Shown piece by piece: positions 15,694-24,113 of a stretch of DNA of 40,926 bases. The DNA lies in assembly GCA_021777055.1 (NCBI GenBank), contig JAIQZO010000099.1, positions 1 to 40,926 on the forward strand. The letters are read 5' to 3'. The notes below the pieces were generated by a model, which was given only the letters and a program-made list of their open reading frames with translations, ran no database searches and was not told the DNA's origin. Position 1 is the first letter of the stretch. Every line of letters begins with the position of its first letter. The stretch is from Candidatus Anammoxibacter sp. (GTDB taxonomy: Bacteria; Planctomycetota; Brocadiia; Brocadiales; Anammoxibacteraceae). The position numbers and the translations under genes are program-made.

Positions 15694-16839
15694 CTATAAA
15701 CTGGACCTTTGCTCAATCAGGGAATAATAAAACTTTTCTACAATCTCAGACTGCCGGTCTAAATTAAAATCATTCACCGCCTTTTCCCTTGCTGCCATTC
15801 CTAATTTTTCACGTAATTGTTTATTCTGTGTTAATTTAAGAAAAGCATCCGCCATATCCGGGGCATTATCATTAACTATAAAACCAGTTTCCCCATTAAT
15901 GACCATTTCCGGTAGCATTCCATTTGGAAGGGTTATTACTGGTTTACCCATTGCCATAACTTCCCTTACTGCCCGGCATGATCCGTCGGAACCTGGGACA
16001 AGAAAGACGTTTATGTCCATACATGCAAGCACATCAACAAAGTCATCTTTACGGTATCCGGCAAATATAACGTTATTATCAATGTTCATCTCACTTGACC
16101 GTTCCACCGCTATTTCGTTTATATTTGTGCCACGACCTATTATTAATAATTTAAGATTTGCGTACTCCTTTACCGCTATAGATATGGCGTGTAATAAGAG
16201 ATCAAACTGACGATGTCTCTGTACCCTGGCAACAATACCCACAACCACGTCGTCTTCTTTAATCCCAAGGCTGTTTTGTAAATCCTGTTTACTGTTAGCC
16301 GGATCAAATCTGTTAAGGTCTATAGCTCCATCAATCTTTTGCACCGTTTCTCTTTTCAGATTAAAGGTAGCCATATTCCCTTTCAAGCTTTTATCTGAAA
16401 CAACTAATAGTCCATCGGTCAGATTCTTTAAAAGATATCTGTTTCGTAAACTATCTGTAGGTTCAATTCCTGAATAATCGGTACGTACAACCAAGACTTC
16501 ATGTCCGCATCCCCTGGCGGCTTTTCCGCCAATAAGGTGATCATTTGGCATATGGGTATGAACTATATCATATCTATTCTTTTTTATAAATTGTTTAACA
16601 TGAGAGATATCCCGCAAGTTGTTAATAACATTGAAATGTTTTTTTAGCTTAAACGCAGTTACTGGAGTAATTCCCCTTTCCATGGCTTTTGTTGCCACGT
16701 AGTTGGTGTTACCTTTAGTCGCAGTACCGCATGCAAATGTTACATCATGTCCTCTTTTTTTTAAAGAGAGGCTGAGATTAAGTGCTGGCTCTGCCGGCCC
16801 AGTCCACTTCCAGTTACTAAATAGATGAAGGATTTTCAT
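15694..16839 (-). CDS. GT4-family glycosyltransferase
   Basis: A 381-residue GT-B glycosyltransferase. The N-terminus MKILHLFSNWKWTGPAEP has the loop that contacts the donor in many GT4 enzymes. RYDIVHTHMPNDHLIG (89-104) is the usual acceptor-domain strand. VGIVARVQRHR (200-210) is the phosphate-binding segment. GSDGSCRAVREVMAMGKPVI (283-302) replaces the common EX7E motif, with E293 preserved and the first Glu not obvious. That may mean a divergent donor site. It shows only family-level likeness to the GT4 at 9556-10818. It is probably involved in cell-envelope or lipopolysaccharide-type glycan synthesis, by inference. The gene lies upstream of DUF47-pit on the same strand. Confidence 0.85.
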   Translation of the reverse strand: MKILHLFSNWKWTGPAEPALNLSLSLKKRGHDVTFACGTATKGNTNYVATKAMERGITPVTAFKLKKHFNVINNLRDISHVKQFIKKNRYDIVHTHMPNDHLIGGKAARGCGHEVLVVRTDYSGIEPTDSLRNRYLLKNLTDGLLVVSDKSLKGNMATFNLKRETVQKIDGAIDLNRFDPANSKQDLQNSLGIKEDDVVVGIVARVQRHRQFDLLLHAISIAVKEYANLKLLIIGRGTNINEIAVERSSEMNIDNNVIFAGYRKDDFVDVLACMDINVFLVPGSDGSCRAVREVMAMGKPVITLPNGMLPEMVINGETGFIVNDNAPDMADAFLKLTQNKQLREKLGMAAREKAVNDFNLDRQSEIVEKFYYSLIEQRSSL

Positions 16840-17453
16840 TTTGTCGTCTTATTTCTTTATTATATAAAATTTGTGAACTGCGCCACTAATGATAGTATCT
16901 TTAACAAAGTGCTTGGCCTGTACTGTATCACGATTAATAATGTAAAATATTTCTGTAATTTTTACTTTGATGGCTACTTTCGCACTCTTTACAATCGGTT
17001 TTTTGATACTTTCTATAGCTCTTTATTTTAAAAACAGTACCATATTTTTAGAGAAAAAACAACTTGTTAAAAACAAACTCGATTTTCTTTGCAGAACCAT
17101 ATTAAGTGAAATATATTTACTTAAAGTCAAGGGTTCAATTACGCTAATTTAGGTATAGATTTTTGGTATATTTACTTGGAATCCAGTAGTCTTTTTGATT
17201 TTTTTCCGTAAACTTTCAATCAGCATTAGTGTAAATTATCTTTGTTCTTACGTTATTATGGCCTAAGGAGGAGAGTTGAAATCAGTTATATTTTCATTGA
17301 CACTTTTATTTAAATCACTAAAATTTAGGTTGTGAATTTAATTGTTGAGAGTTGTGTGATGAGGGACTTAGAACGCTTGAATACGAATGTTATTTACCTG
17401 AAACAAATTCTATTTTTATTCTATATATGATTATATATCTTTCGATTCAATAG
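16840..17453. other. Intergenic region between divergent genes
   Basis: It should carry promoters for the GT4 gene (minus) and the zinc-ribbon gene (plus). Apart from the doubtful ORF at 16970-17152, I see one strong ribosome-binding-like site, AAGGAGGAGAG (17264-17274), followed by TTG and 18 more codons (MKSVIFSLTLLFKSLKFRL, stop 17333-17335). That may be a decayed secreted-protein start. Confidence 0.4.
16970..17152 (+). CDS. Doubtful small single-pass membrane protein
   Basis: A 60-codon frame from the ATG at 16970 starts MATFALFTIGFLILSIALYF, a likely membrane helix, followed by a basic tail (KKQLVKNKLDF). There is no Shine-Dalgarno, and the AT-rich setting makes such frames likely by chance. 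No family recognised. Confidence 0.22.
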   Translation: MATFALFTIGFLILSIALYFKNSTIFLEKKQLVKNKLDFLCRTILSEIYLLKVKGSITLI

Positions 17454-17648
17454 ATGGGTTATGTTATGGATATTGAAAAGCCAAAGAAAGTTTTAATAGA
17501 AGAAGAGCTTTATATTTGCCCTCAATGTGGGTACAAGGATGGATTCCACAATTCATTTGTACGTCAATCTGATAAAATTTGTAAAATAATCTTGATCTGC
17601 CCTAGTTGTCATGCGAGGTTTGATGTCAATTGGGTCGTTGAGATATAG
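17454..17648 (+). CDS. Small zinc-ribbon protein
   Basis: A 64-residue frame; the ATG at 17466 (60 residues, MDIEKPKK) is an alternative start, and neither has a strong ribosome-binding site. Two Cys pairs, ICPQCGYKDGF and ICPSCHARFDV, about 30 residues apart, make a four-Cys zinc ribbon of rubredoxin-knuckle type. It is distantly like the protein at 10889-11098 but shorter. It is a lone gene between the GT4 and astA genes. Function unknown; nucleic-acid or protein contacts are common for such ribbons. Confidence 0.55.
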   Translation: MGYVMDIEKPKKVLIEEELYICPQCGYKDGFHNSFVRQSDKICKIILICPSCHARFDVNWVVEI

Positions 17649-17797
17649 AAATTGTTAACTGTCAACAAAAAGAATGGTAAAAAAACTAAAGACTTTGGTC
17701 TTATTATACCTTTCTGTATATAGTAAAGAATCCATGCTGCCGCAGAGAAGGTTGCATTCTGTCTTATTATTTGTTCTCAAAGGGAAATATTTAATTC

Positions 17798-18841
17798 TTA
17801 TTTCTCTTTTTTGGATGGCTGAGAGTAAAAGGAGACAAAACGGACATGGTCGTCTATTTTAACATTTAGTGCAAGGGCGGTTTTGCTTTCAATGCATATT
17901 CGGCCAGAACTATCGGTATCTAAGTTTCCTAAGGTGGCTCGAAAGTCTTTCTTTGTACCACTAGAAATAATAAACATATCTGATTCTATTTTTTCATCTC
18001 TTATTTCAAAAACAGGGCTTTTCACACTCTCTTTAACTGAACGAATATTCTTTAAATTACTACTAATTACCGGACCACCTTCAAAAACACCTATCATGTT
18101 GTCAAATTTAAACCCCTCTCCTTCCAAAATTTTTAATGCAGGTTTAGTGTTTTTATGTACATCACCAATGACCTCTTGAGCCTTTTTTGGTAGAAGTGGG
18201 ACATAAATCGGATTTTTAGGCATAAGTTCGGCAATTAATTTCTTGTTTACAACAGATAAATAATCAGCTTTGGAAAAGTCGATATCAAAAAAGTGTCTTC
18301 CTATGGCTTCCCAGAATGGAGATTGACCTTTTTTATCAATAACGCCCCGCATTTCTGCAATAACATATGGATCAAATAGATTTTTATTCTCTGCCATAAA
18401 TAAAAAACGTGACAATGAAAGAAAAAGTCCCATACCTGATTTTCTCTTTTGAGGTAAAAGATAGAGGCTTCCAATTTCACATGGTCCATTGTGTTCTGCG
18501 ACTAAGTTCAGTATTTTAACCTCTTTATGGACATTTAACGTTTTTGATTCATGTGTGACTTTTTCGATTTTATATGTATAAAACGGGTCGAACCCACCAA
18601 CCTTTGATACTATACCGCTCACCCCAATAAGCTTTCCTGTATCAAGTTCTTCCAATGCGAATAGATATGTTTCCCCTCCTGGTTCTTTTATGGTTTTTCC
18701 AAAACTTTCTTCTGATTCAGAAACTTTCTTTTGCAAAACTTCTTTGTCCTTAGGTAAAGACGATATCCCGAATGATATCTCATTTACGAGCTTTACAAAA
18801 TCATCAAGATCAGAAGTGCGTATTGGCCTAATAATATGCAA
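17798..18841 (-). CDS. astA: Arginine N-succinyltransferase
   Basis: A 347-residue protein from a TTG start preceded by GCGGGAG with about 8 nt spacing. It begins with IIRPIRTSDLDDFVKLVNE, and has TYLFALEELDTGKLIGVSGI, the segment CEIGSLYLLPQKRKSGMGLFLSLSRFLFMA broken across 122-150, and a C-terminal EGGPVISSN and SSGTKKDFRATLG. These are hallmarks of the AstA family in the GNAT superfamily, and the length is normal (about 340). The enzyme transfers succinyl from succinyl-CoA to arginine, the first step of the AST pathway. None of the other ast genes (B, C, D, E) is in the window, so it may act alone or in another setting. Confidence 0.85.
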   Translation of the reverse strand: MHIIRPIRTSDLDDFVKLVNEISFGISSLPKDKEVLQKKVSESEESFGKTIKEPGGETYLFALEELDTGKLIGVSGIVSKVGGFDPFYTYKIEKVTHESKTLNVHKEVKILNLVAEHNGPCEIGSLYLLPQKRKSGMGLFLSLSRFLFMAENKNLFDPYVIAEMRGVIDKKGQSPFWEAIGRHFFDIDFSKADYLSVVNKKLIAELMPKNPIYVPLLPKKAQEVIGDVHKNTKPALKILEGEGFKFDNMIGVFEGGPVISSNLKNIRSVKESVKSPVFEIRDEKIESDMFIISSGTKKDFRATLGNLDTDSSGRICIESKTALALNVKIDDHVRFVSFYSQPSKKEK

Positions 18842-19252
18842 AGAGATACTCCCGCTTACAAAAAGTTTATATTATAAAAAGATTCAGGTAATTTATCTTT
18901 AATCACGGGTTGTAGATATTTTTTATATCAATTTAGACGATTTTAAGATTCATAATAGTTTATTTCATTAAGTTATCCTTTTCAACTTATTATATATACT
19001 TTTTCTTGGTGAAATTATTTGTCAAGAAGAATCGAATGGGGGGGGATTGGTATAGGGTGGCGGAGCCGTAACCTAAATACAGAATACAGGAGTCAGGAGA
19101 CAGAATTCAGAATAAAGCATAGATTTGTGTTTGTTATACAATAGATCATTAGTAAACAATGATAAAACATGGTTTGGCTTTTATAGACAATCTATATCAT
19201 TTTCGTAATCGTCTTGGAGCATGATATACATACCATGTGATTCTTGAAAAGC
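18842..19252. other. AT-rich intergenic DNA with a junk-repeat tag
   Basis: No gene seen. A stretch at 19078-19115 is built from CAGAAT, ACAGGAGTCAGGAG and similar words. The same kind of tag recurs at 24002-24027 between the DUF1800 and DUF1501 genes and, weakly, at 31551-31562. Confidence 0.5.
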
Positions 19253-19347
19253 GATTTACGAACAAAGATTAACGAATCTTTATTTTGAAGTGTCAGTTTA
19301 GACATTAGGATAGTAAATCGCTATTCGTTAATCCTTGTTTGTAAATC
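19253..19347. repeat. Long imperfect inverted repeat, 25-bp arms
   Basis: The arm 19253-19277 matches the reverse complement of 19323-19347 at 23 of 25 positions, with a 45-nt loop. A second, exclusive pairing exists: AGCGATTTAC (19250-19259) with GTAAATCGCT (19313-19322). No gene is inside. It is probably a small palindromic insertion; a regulatory switch is less likely since no gene follows closely. Confidence 0.6.
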
Positions 19348-19439
19348 AAAATAATATCCAGCATCAAGTGTCCAGTCTCTATCGATTATAATAGAACTTA
19401 ACAAGTTGTATAAATTCTTTCTAAAAAACAAGTTTTTGC

Positions 19440-19657
19440 CAGCATTGTCCGGTTAGCCTTTTGCAGTGCAAAAATGTTCCATATTTATGAACATTTTGCA
19501 ACATAATGATGCGAAAAAGTACCTAAAGTTAATAGCTTTGTTTTTTATTAATAATAAATTTCTATAATTTTAGGCATTTTAGCGCACTTTAGGCATTTTA
19601 GGCACTTAATGTTAGCACACATTATGTGTTCCGCAAATATCTAACCGGACAATGCTG
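19440..19657. mobile_element. MITE, 218 bp, with perfect 17-bp terminal repeats and 9-bp target duplication
   Basis: CAGCATTGTCCGGTTAG (19440-19456) is exactly inverted at 19641-19657. Outside it, AGTTTTTGC occurs at 19431-19439 and again at 19658-19666, a perfect 9-bp target duplication. The interior carries degenerate copies of TTTTAGGCA and no gene. A second, diverged copy is at about 31230-31495. The element lies about 100 bp after the bioA stop. The transposase family that moves it is not in the window; a 9-bp duplication is seen with IS1- and IS4-type elements. Confidence 0.85.
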
Positions 19658-19760
19658 AGTTTTTGCAGGGTAATACTATATTGGAGTAATTGAAAGGATG
19701 GTAAGATTTCATTACGTAAACATCGGGGGCTATCACTTGCATTTGCACTGATAAAATCTT

Positions 19761-21038
19761 TCAACTTGTATTTTGTTTTCTCTTTTCCAGCGAAAACCAC
19801 ATTTGCATGGCATCAATAATTTTATTCAGTGAGTCTTCTGAAATTATATATGGAGGCATGGTATATAAAAAACGGCTAAATGGCCTCAGCCAGATACCTT
19901 TTTCAACTGCAAAGCTTTGAAACCCGGAAAGATCTTTTTCGTCATAGACTTCAATAACACCTGCTGCGCCTATAACTCTAGTCTCTTTAATTTTTGGTGA
20001 TTTGATTTGGAACAATCTCTCTCTTAATCTCTCCTCTATGGCCTTTATTTTATATAGATAATTGTCTCGTTCAAAAATTTCGATACTTTTTAAGGCAACT
20101 GAGCATGCTAATGGATTTCCCATAAAGGTAGGGCCATGCATAAAGGCCTTTCCTGCATCATTACTGCAAAATGCATTAAAAACTTTTGTGGTAGTTAGGG
20201 TTGCCGCGTGTCCCATGTATCCAGCTGTTAGCCCTTTACCTAAGATCATAATATCAGGACACACATTGGAGTGTTGTGCTGCAAAAAGAGCTCCTGTTCT
20301 ACCAAATCCAGTGGCAACTTCATCAAAGATAAAAAGTATGTTGTATTCATCACAAAGTTGCCGTATCTGTTTTAGAACAATTGGAGAATAGATCTTAAAA
20401 CCACCTGCGGCCTGCAAGATCGGTTCAACAATGAATGCCGCAAGTTCGTTGTGGTGCTTTTCAAAAAAACACTTAAGTTTCAACGTGTAATCATTAACCT
20501 TACCCTCTTCTTGATCAAAACCATCTGGAGGGTTATCAATGAAATAATGTTTGACCATTGCGTCGTTAAATAGATAGTGCATTCCATCACCAGGATCACA
20601 TACCGCCATACAACCTGTAGTATCTCCGTGATAAGCTCCATTTAGAGCGACGAACTTATTTCTTTTCGGTTCACCTCTGTTTCTCCAGAATTGTAAAGCC
20701 ATTTTCAGGGCAATCTCTACCCCTACAGAACCGCTATCACTATAAAAAACATGATCTAATCCCTGAGGTGTTATGTCTACCAGCTTCTCTGCAAGCTCTA
20801 ACGCAGGTTCATGTGTTAATCCACCGAGCATTACATGTGACATCTTGTTTACCTGGTCAATTATAGCTGCATCAAGTTCGGGATGGCGATAGCCATGAAT
20901 CATACACCACCATGAACTTATGCCGTCAATAAGGTCTCTTCCATTTGAAAGTTTAATATATACCCCTTTTGCGGATGCAACGCTGTAAGGTTCATCCATT
21001 TTCTTCATTTGTGTATAGGGGTACCAGATTTTAGACAT
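19761..21038 (-). CDS. bioA: Adenosylmethionine--8-amino-7-oxononanoate aminotransferase
   Basis: A 425-residue PLP-dependent class III aminotransferase. It begins IWYPYTQMKKMD, the BioA signature in which W5 and Y8 shape the substrate site. DGISSWWCMIHGYRHPELD (38-56) follows. YSDSGSVGVEIALKMA (99-114) binds the cofactor phosphate. YHGDTTGCMAV (136-146) stacks on PLP. IFDEVATGFGRTG (237-249) has the PLP Asp. ILGKGLTAGY (265-274) has the Schiff-base lysine K268. It uses SAM as amino donor to make 7,8-diaminononanoate in biotin synthesis. No other biotin gene is in the window, so it is a single-gene unit. The ribosome-binding site is weak (AAGAA). Confidence 0.93.
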   Translation of the reverse strand: MSKIWYPYTQMKKMDEPYSVASAKGVYIKLSNGRDLIDGISSWWCMIHGYRHPELDAAIIDQVNKMSHVMLGGLTHEPALELAEKLVDITPQGLDHVFYSDSGSVGVEIALKMALQFWRNRGEPKRNKFVALNGAYHGDTTGCMAVCDPGDGMHYLFNDAMVKHYFIDNPPDGFDQEEGKVNDYTLKLKCFFEKHHNELAAFIVEPILQAAGGFKIYSPIVLKQIRQLCDEYNILFIFDEVATGFGRTGALFAAQHSNVCPDIMILGKGLTAGYMGHAATLTTTKVFNAFCSNDAGKAFMHGPTFMGNPLACSVALKSIEIFERDNYLYKIKAIEERLRERLFQIKSPKIKETRVIGAAGVIEVYDEKDLSGFQSFAVEKGIWLRPFSRFLYTMPPYIISEDSLNKIIDAMQMWFSLEKRKQNTS

Positions 21039-21120
21039 GTTTTTTCTTGATTATTTGTAAATAGTAGCAATTTACTACAGATGTTAAAGCGGTAGTTATC
21101 GTTATTAAATAACTATTCCG

Positions 21121-21239
21121 CGTATATTACACACCCTGTCTGCATACGCAGCCGCCCATCTTTCTAGAGGTGATAAAAACATTTGTTCTAAAATTTATCG
21201 TCCCCTCTAATAAGAGGGGATTTAGGGGTGTGTTACGTT
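21121..21239. repeat. Dispersed repeat with imperfect terminal inverted repeats
   Basis: One end reads GTATATTACACACCCTGTCTGC and the other GGGATTTAGGGGTGTGTTAC; both ends contain an inverted TTACACACCC / GGGTGTGTTA-type word. An inverted copy is at about 35407-35569, with the same ends and a longer interior. The CCCCTCTAATAAGAGGGG hairpin (21205-21222) lies near one end. It is a short non-coding element, REP- or MITE-like. Confidence 0.6.
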
Positions 21240-21240
21240 A

Positions 21241-21928
21241 TTTTGCTGAACAATTACGGTTAAACTAATAAAACATCCTCATTAATAGGTTAAACAAAAA
21301 GTGGGGGAGGATCAAGTAGGAAACTATCTGAAATTTTTTTAAATATCATGGGATCTAAAAGTTTGTGAAGTGGTGTGAAAGTTATGAACAAACTTGTTTG
21401 TCCATAATACCCTACATTTTCTATTTAAATTGTAATTTCTCCTAGAATTTCTCAGTTTTCCCAAATCAGTGTTACTTATTGTTGCAAATCATAATATGTA
21501 TCTTTTTATTGCAATATCAGCATGCTGTAACTCATTTCTTGTTATGTAAATAGGTCTACATGCTCCTTTGTTCGTAAAGTTTGTATGTAATAAAGGAAAA
21601 CCGTTCGTTACATAAAGTAACATTTTGTATTATTCTATCTTAATAATTACACATTATTAATCTACATGTATCCATTATCTTTATTTAAACGGAATAACGC
21701 ATTCTGGTAAGTGCCAATATCGCTAGATATTATGGGGGTAAATATGTTTTATCTTATACCCTTATTCTAATAGCGGATGACTATTATTATATGACAGCTA
21801 TCCGAATTGGTACATAATGTGCAGTATAAGTATTCAGTATGCAAATAGGATACTTTTTAATACCAGTATAATTTCCCATAACGTTGGATCAATAGAACCA
21901 GTAGCTCAACTGAGATCGGTAGTTAAAT
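21241..21928. other. AT-rich upstream region of the DUF1800 gene
   Basis: No convincing gene. The frame at 21817-22035 lacks a ribosome-binding site and is rejected. Long poly-A/T-rich stretches suggest promoter DNA for the operon that follows. Confidence 0.4.
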
Positions 21929-22096
21929 ACCTCGTCTCGAGGTGCTTTATTGGCCGGAAATACTATCCCCATTGTGGTAAACCGGCTAATAGAGAGTCAG
22001 TTGCATCCGCTGGTTGTATTGGTCCTCAAAAATAGTGTGCCAGGTATCTTTGCCTCTGATTAACGGATGACAGGCAAGGATGCCTGTCACACTATT
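21929..22096 (+). ncRNA. Structured leader of the DUF1800-DUF1501 operon (candidate)
   Basis: Successive perfect or near-perfect stems precede the gene start at 22152. They are ACCTCG-TCT-CGAGGT (21929-21943), a 9-bp stem with one G-U pair, ATTGGCCGG/CCGGCTAAT (21949-21957 with 21982-21990), and a nested pair: outer AATAGTGTG/CACACTATT (22031-22039, 22088-22096) around the inner hairpin GACAGGCA-AGGA-TGCCTGTC (22069-22088). It matches no riboswitch I know. Part of it may be a REP-type palindrome. Confidence 0.4.
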
Positions 22097-22151
22097 TATA
22101 ATATTTCTAAATCCGCTTAATTTAGGTTTTGAGCAGAATAGGGAGAATAAT

Positions 22152-23969
22152 ATGAAAAAGAGATACATACCTTTTTTTCTCTTTCTTAATTTGCAAATAG
22201 CTTTATGTTGCCAGGCAAATGCCCAAACAGATTTGTCAATAACCGGGAGTGTAAATCCTAAAAAATCAGATTTATTGTTGAATATTGAAAGTAGTGATAA
22301 TAATGATTCATTGAAAGAAACAGCAAGGTTTTTAACGCAAGCAACGTTAGGAGCAAACTATGAAGAGATCAAACATGCTGCGTTGCTTGGTATTGACGAA
22401 TGGCTTGAAGAGCAATTTAGTAAACCCATCACTTTTCATAAATCCCATTTTGATAATATTGTTGAGAAATATGTAGAAGAAGCTAAGGCTGAAATAAGAA
22501 ACAGACTGTTTGTCCCAAGAGATGAGAGGATAATCGAGATCCCTTTTGTTTATGGCCGTTACGCTTGGTGGGAAACTGTTATGAACAGTGAAGATCATCT
22601 TAGACAGCGTATGGCTTTAGCTCTAAGTGAAATACTCGTTATCTCTATTCTATCTGATGATCTGTTCTTTTATCCGTTATCACAAGTGGATTATTACGAT
22701 TTGCTGTTAAAACACGCATTTGGTAACTTTGGAGACCTTCTCTATGAAGTTACATTACATCCGTCAATGGGTATTTATTTAAGCCATGCCGGTAATGTTA
22801 AAGCTGATCCTGAAATAAATCGATTTCCAGATGAGAATTATGCTCGTGAAGTTATGCAGCTATTTTCCATTGGCCTCTTTGAATTAAATCCAGATGGTTC
22901 CAGAGTTTTAGATGAAAACGGAGAACCAATTTCAACCTATACGAATAAAGAAATTACAGAGTTTGCCAAAATATTTACGGGACTTGATCTATTATGGGAA
23001 TTGGAAGATCAAGAATTCGTAAGAAGAATTCCCGCTATTAACCGGGGTGAAATGTTTCGCCATTTTATGGAGATGGATGATGATGAACATGAACCTGGTG
23101 AAAAGCAATTGTTAAATGGAAAAGTTGTACCAGGTGGTCAAACAGGTTTAGAGGATATAAGTGATGCTATTGACAATTTGTTCAACCATCCAAATGTCGG
23201 CCCCTTTATCGGGCGTAAACTTATTCAGCGTTTAGTCACGTCAAATCCCAGCCCTGAGTACATTAACCGGGTCACTGCAGCTTTTAACGATAATGGTAGT
23301 GGGGTTCGTGGCGATATGAAGGCAGTTATAAAGGCTATCCTTCTGGATCAAGAAGCGCGTGACATGGAGATGATGGACAATATTAACCATGGAATGTTAC
23401 GGGAACCATTCATCCGTTATGTATCTATTCTAAAAGTATTTAATGCTCAAACAAGAAATGGCGTCTTCCATAATGCAGGTTTTCAAGTGGAAGAGATGAT
23501 GCGGCAACATGTTTTAACGTCTCCTTCTGTTTTTAACTTCTTTCTGCCTGATTATAGTCCTAAGGGGCCCATTAGTGATGCTGGACTAGTGGCGCCTGAG
23601 TTTCAGATTACTACATCAACCACTGCAATTACGAGCATAAACTTTATGGAAGAAGTTGTCGTTAACGGGGCTTTAAATGATATCTATGAGCTTTACGAGG
23701 ACATAGAGGGTGGCATGAATCCGGTAGTTGCAATCTTAAAAAATAGAAAGTATTTTGCAAGGTTTAATCTTCAGGAAGAGGTAGAGTTAGCTGAGGACTT
23801 AGATGCTCTCATTGATAGACTTGACCTTGTGATGGTCTATGGAAACCTTTCTGACGAAACTAAACAGATAGTTAAAGATGCTATATCTCAATTTGATGAG
23901 AAGGAAGAGCAAGTAAGATTTGCAATCTTTTTAATATCAATATCACCGGAATATACCATATTGAAATAG
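22152..23969 (+). CDS. DUF1800 secreted protein
   Basis: 605 residues from the ATG at 22152, preceded by GGGAG with 8-nt spacing; the upstream in-frame ATG at 22080 lies in a hairpin and is rejected. Residues 1-24 are a signal peptide (MKKRYIPFFLFLNLQIALCC...ANA). The DUF1800 domain follows, with RFLTQATLGANYEEI, LGIDEWLEEQF, a WWETV segment, MGIYLSHAGN and FPDENYAREVMQLFSIGLFE, the family's most conserved block. DUF1800 proteins are found beside DUF1501 proteins in Planctomycetota and many marine bacteria and are exported; their reaction is not established. This gene is the first of such a pair, separated from DUF1501 by 144 bp. Confidence 0.88.
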   Translation: MKKRYIPFFLFLNLQIALCCQANAQTDLSITGSVNPKKSDLLLNIESSDNNDSLKETARFLTQATLGANYEEIKHAALLGIDEWLEEQFSKPITFHKSHFDNIVEKYVEEAKAEIRNRLFVPRDERIIEIPFVYGRYAWWETVMNSEDHLRQRMALALSEILVISILSDDLFFYPLSQVDYYDLLLKHAFGNFGDLLYEVTLHPSMGIYLSHAGNVKADPEINRFPDENYAREVMQLFSIGLFELNPDGSRVLDENGEPISTYTNKEITEFAKIFTGLDLLWELEDQEFVRRIPAINRGEMFRHFMEMDDDEHEPGEKQLLNGKVVPGGQTGLEDISDAIDNLFNHPNVGPFIGRKLIQRLVTSNPSPEYINRVTAAFNDNGSGVRGDMKAVIKAILLDQEARDMEMMDNINHGMLREPFIRYVSILKVFNAQTRNGVFHNAGFQVEEMMRQHVLTSPSVFNFFLPDYSPKGPISDAGLVAPEFQITTSTTAITSINFMEEVVVNGALNDIYELYEDIEGGMNPVVAILKNRKYFARFNLQEEVELAEDLDALIDRLDLVMVYGNLSDETKQIVKDAISQFDEKEEQVRFAIFLISISPEYTILK

Positions 23970-24113
23970 CATGATGTTGCGAAACCGCAACCAGAATTGA
24001 GAATGCAGGAGTCAGGAGTCAGAATAATAGAAAACATAATTCAGAAAGTGTATACAAATTTACAATTATTGACATAGTAAACATATACAACTCTGTATGG
24101 GGAGGTATAGGGT

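Noticed and set aside
15504..15716. 71-codon N-terminal extension of the DUF47 protein
   Set aside because: The family starts at MRTIYKLFGKSPF, the ATG at 15503 has a ribosome-binding site, and the extension covers a TATAAT promoter and overlaps the GT4 gene.
17276..17335. 19-codon ORF with excellent ribosome-binding site
   Set aside because: Too short to support as a gene; perhaps the start of a lost secreted protein.
19612..19800. 62-codon minus-strand ORF
   Set aside because: It overlaps the end of bioA and the MITE, with no ribosome-binding site.
21880..21950. tRNA-like D-arm word (GTAGCTCAACTGAG)
   Set aside because: No anticodon or T-arm at proper spacing.
21817..22035. 72-codon ORF before DUF1800
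   Set aside because: No ribosome-binding site, no protein-like pattern, and it overlaps several strong hairpins.
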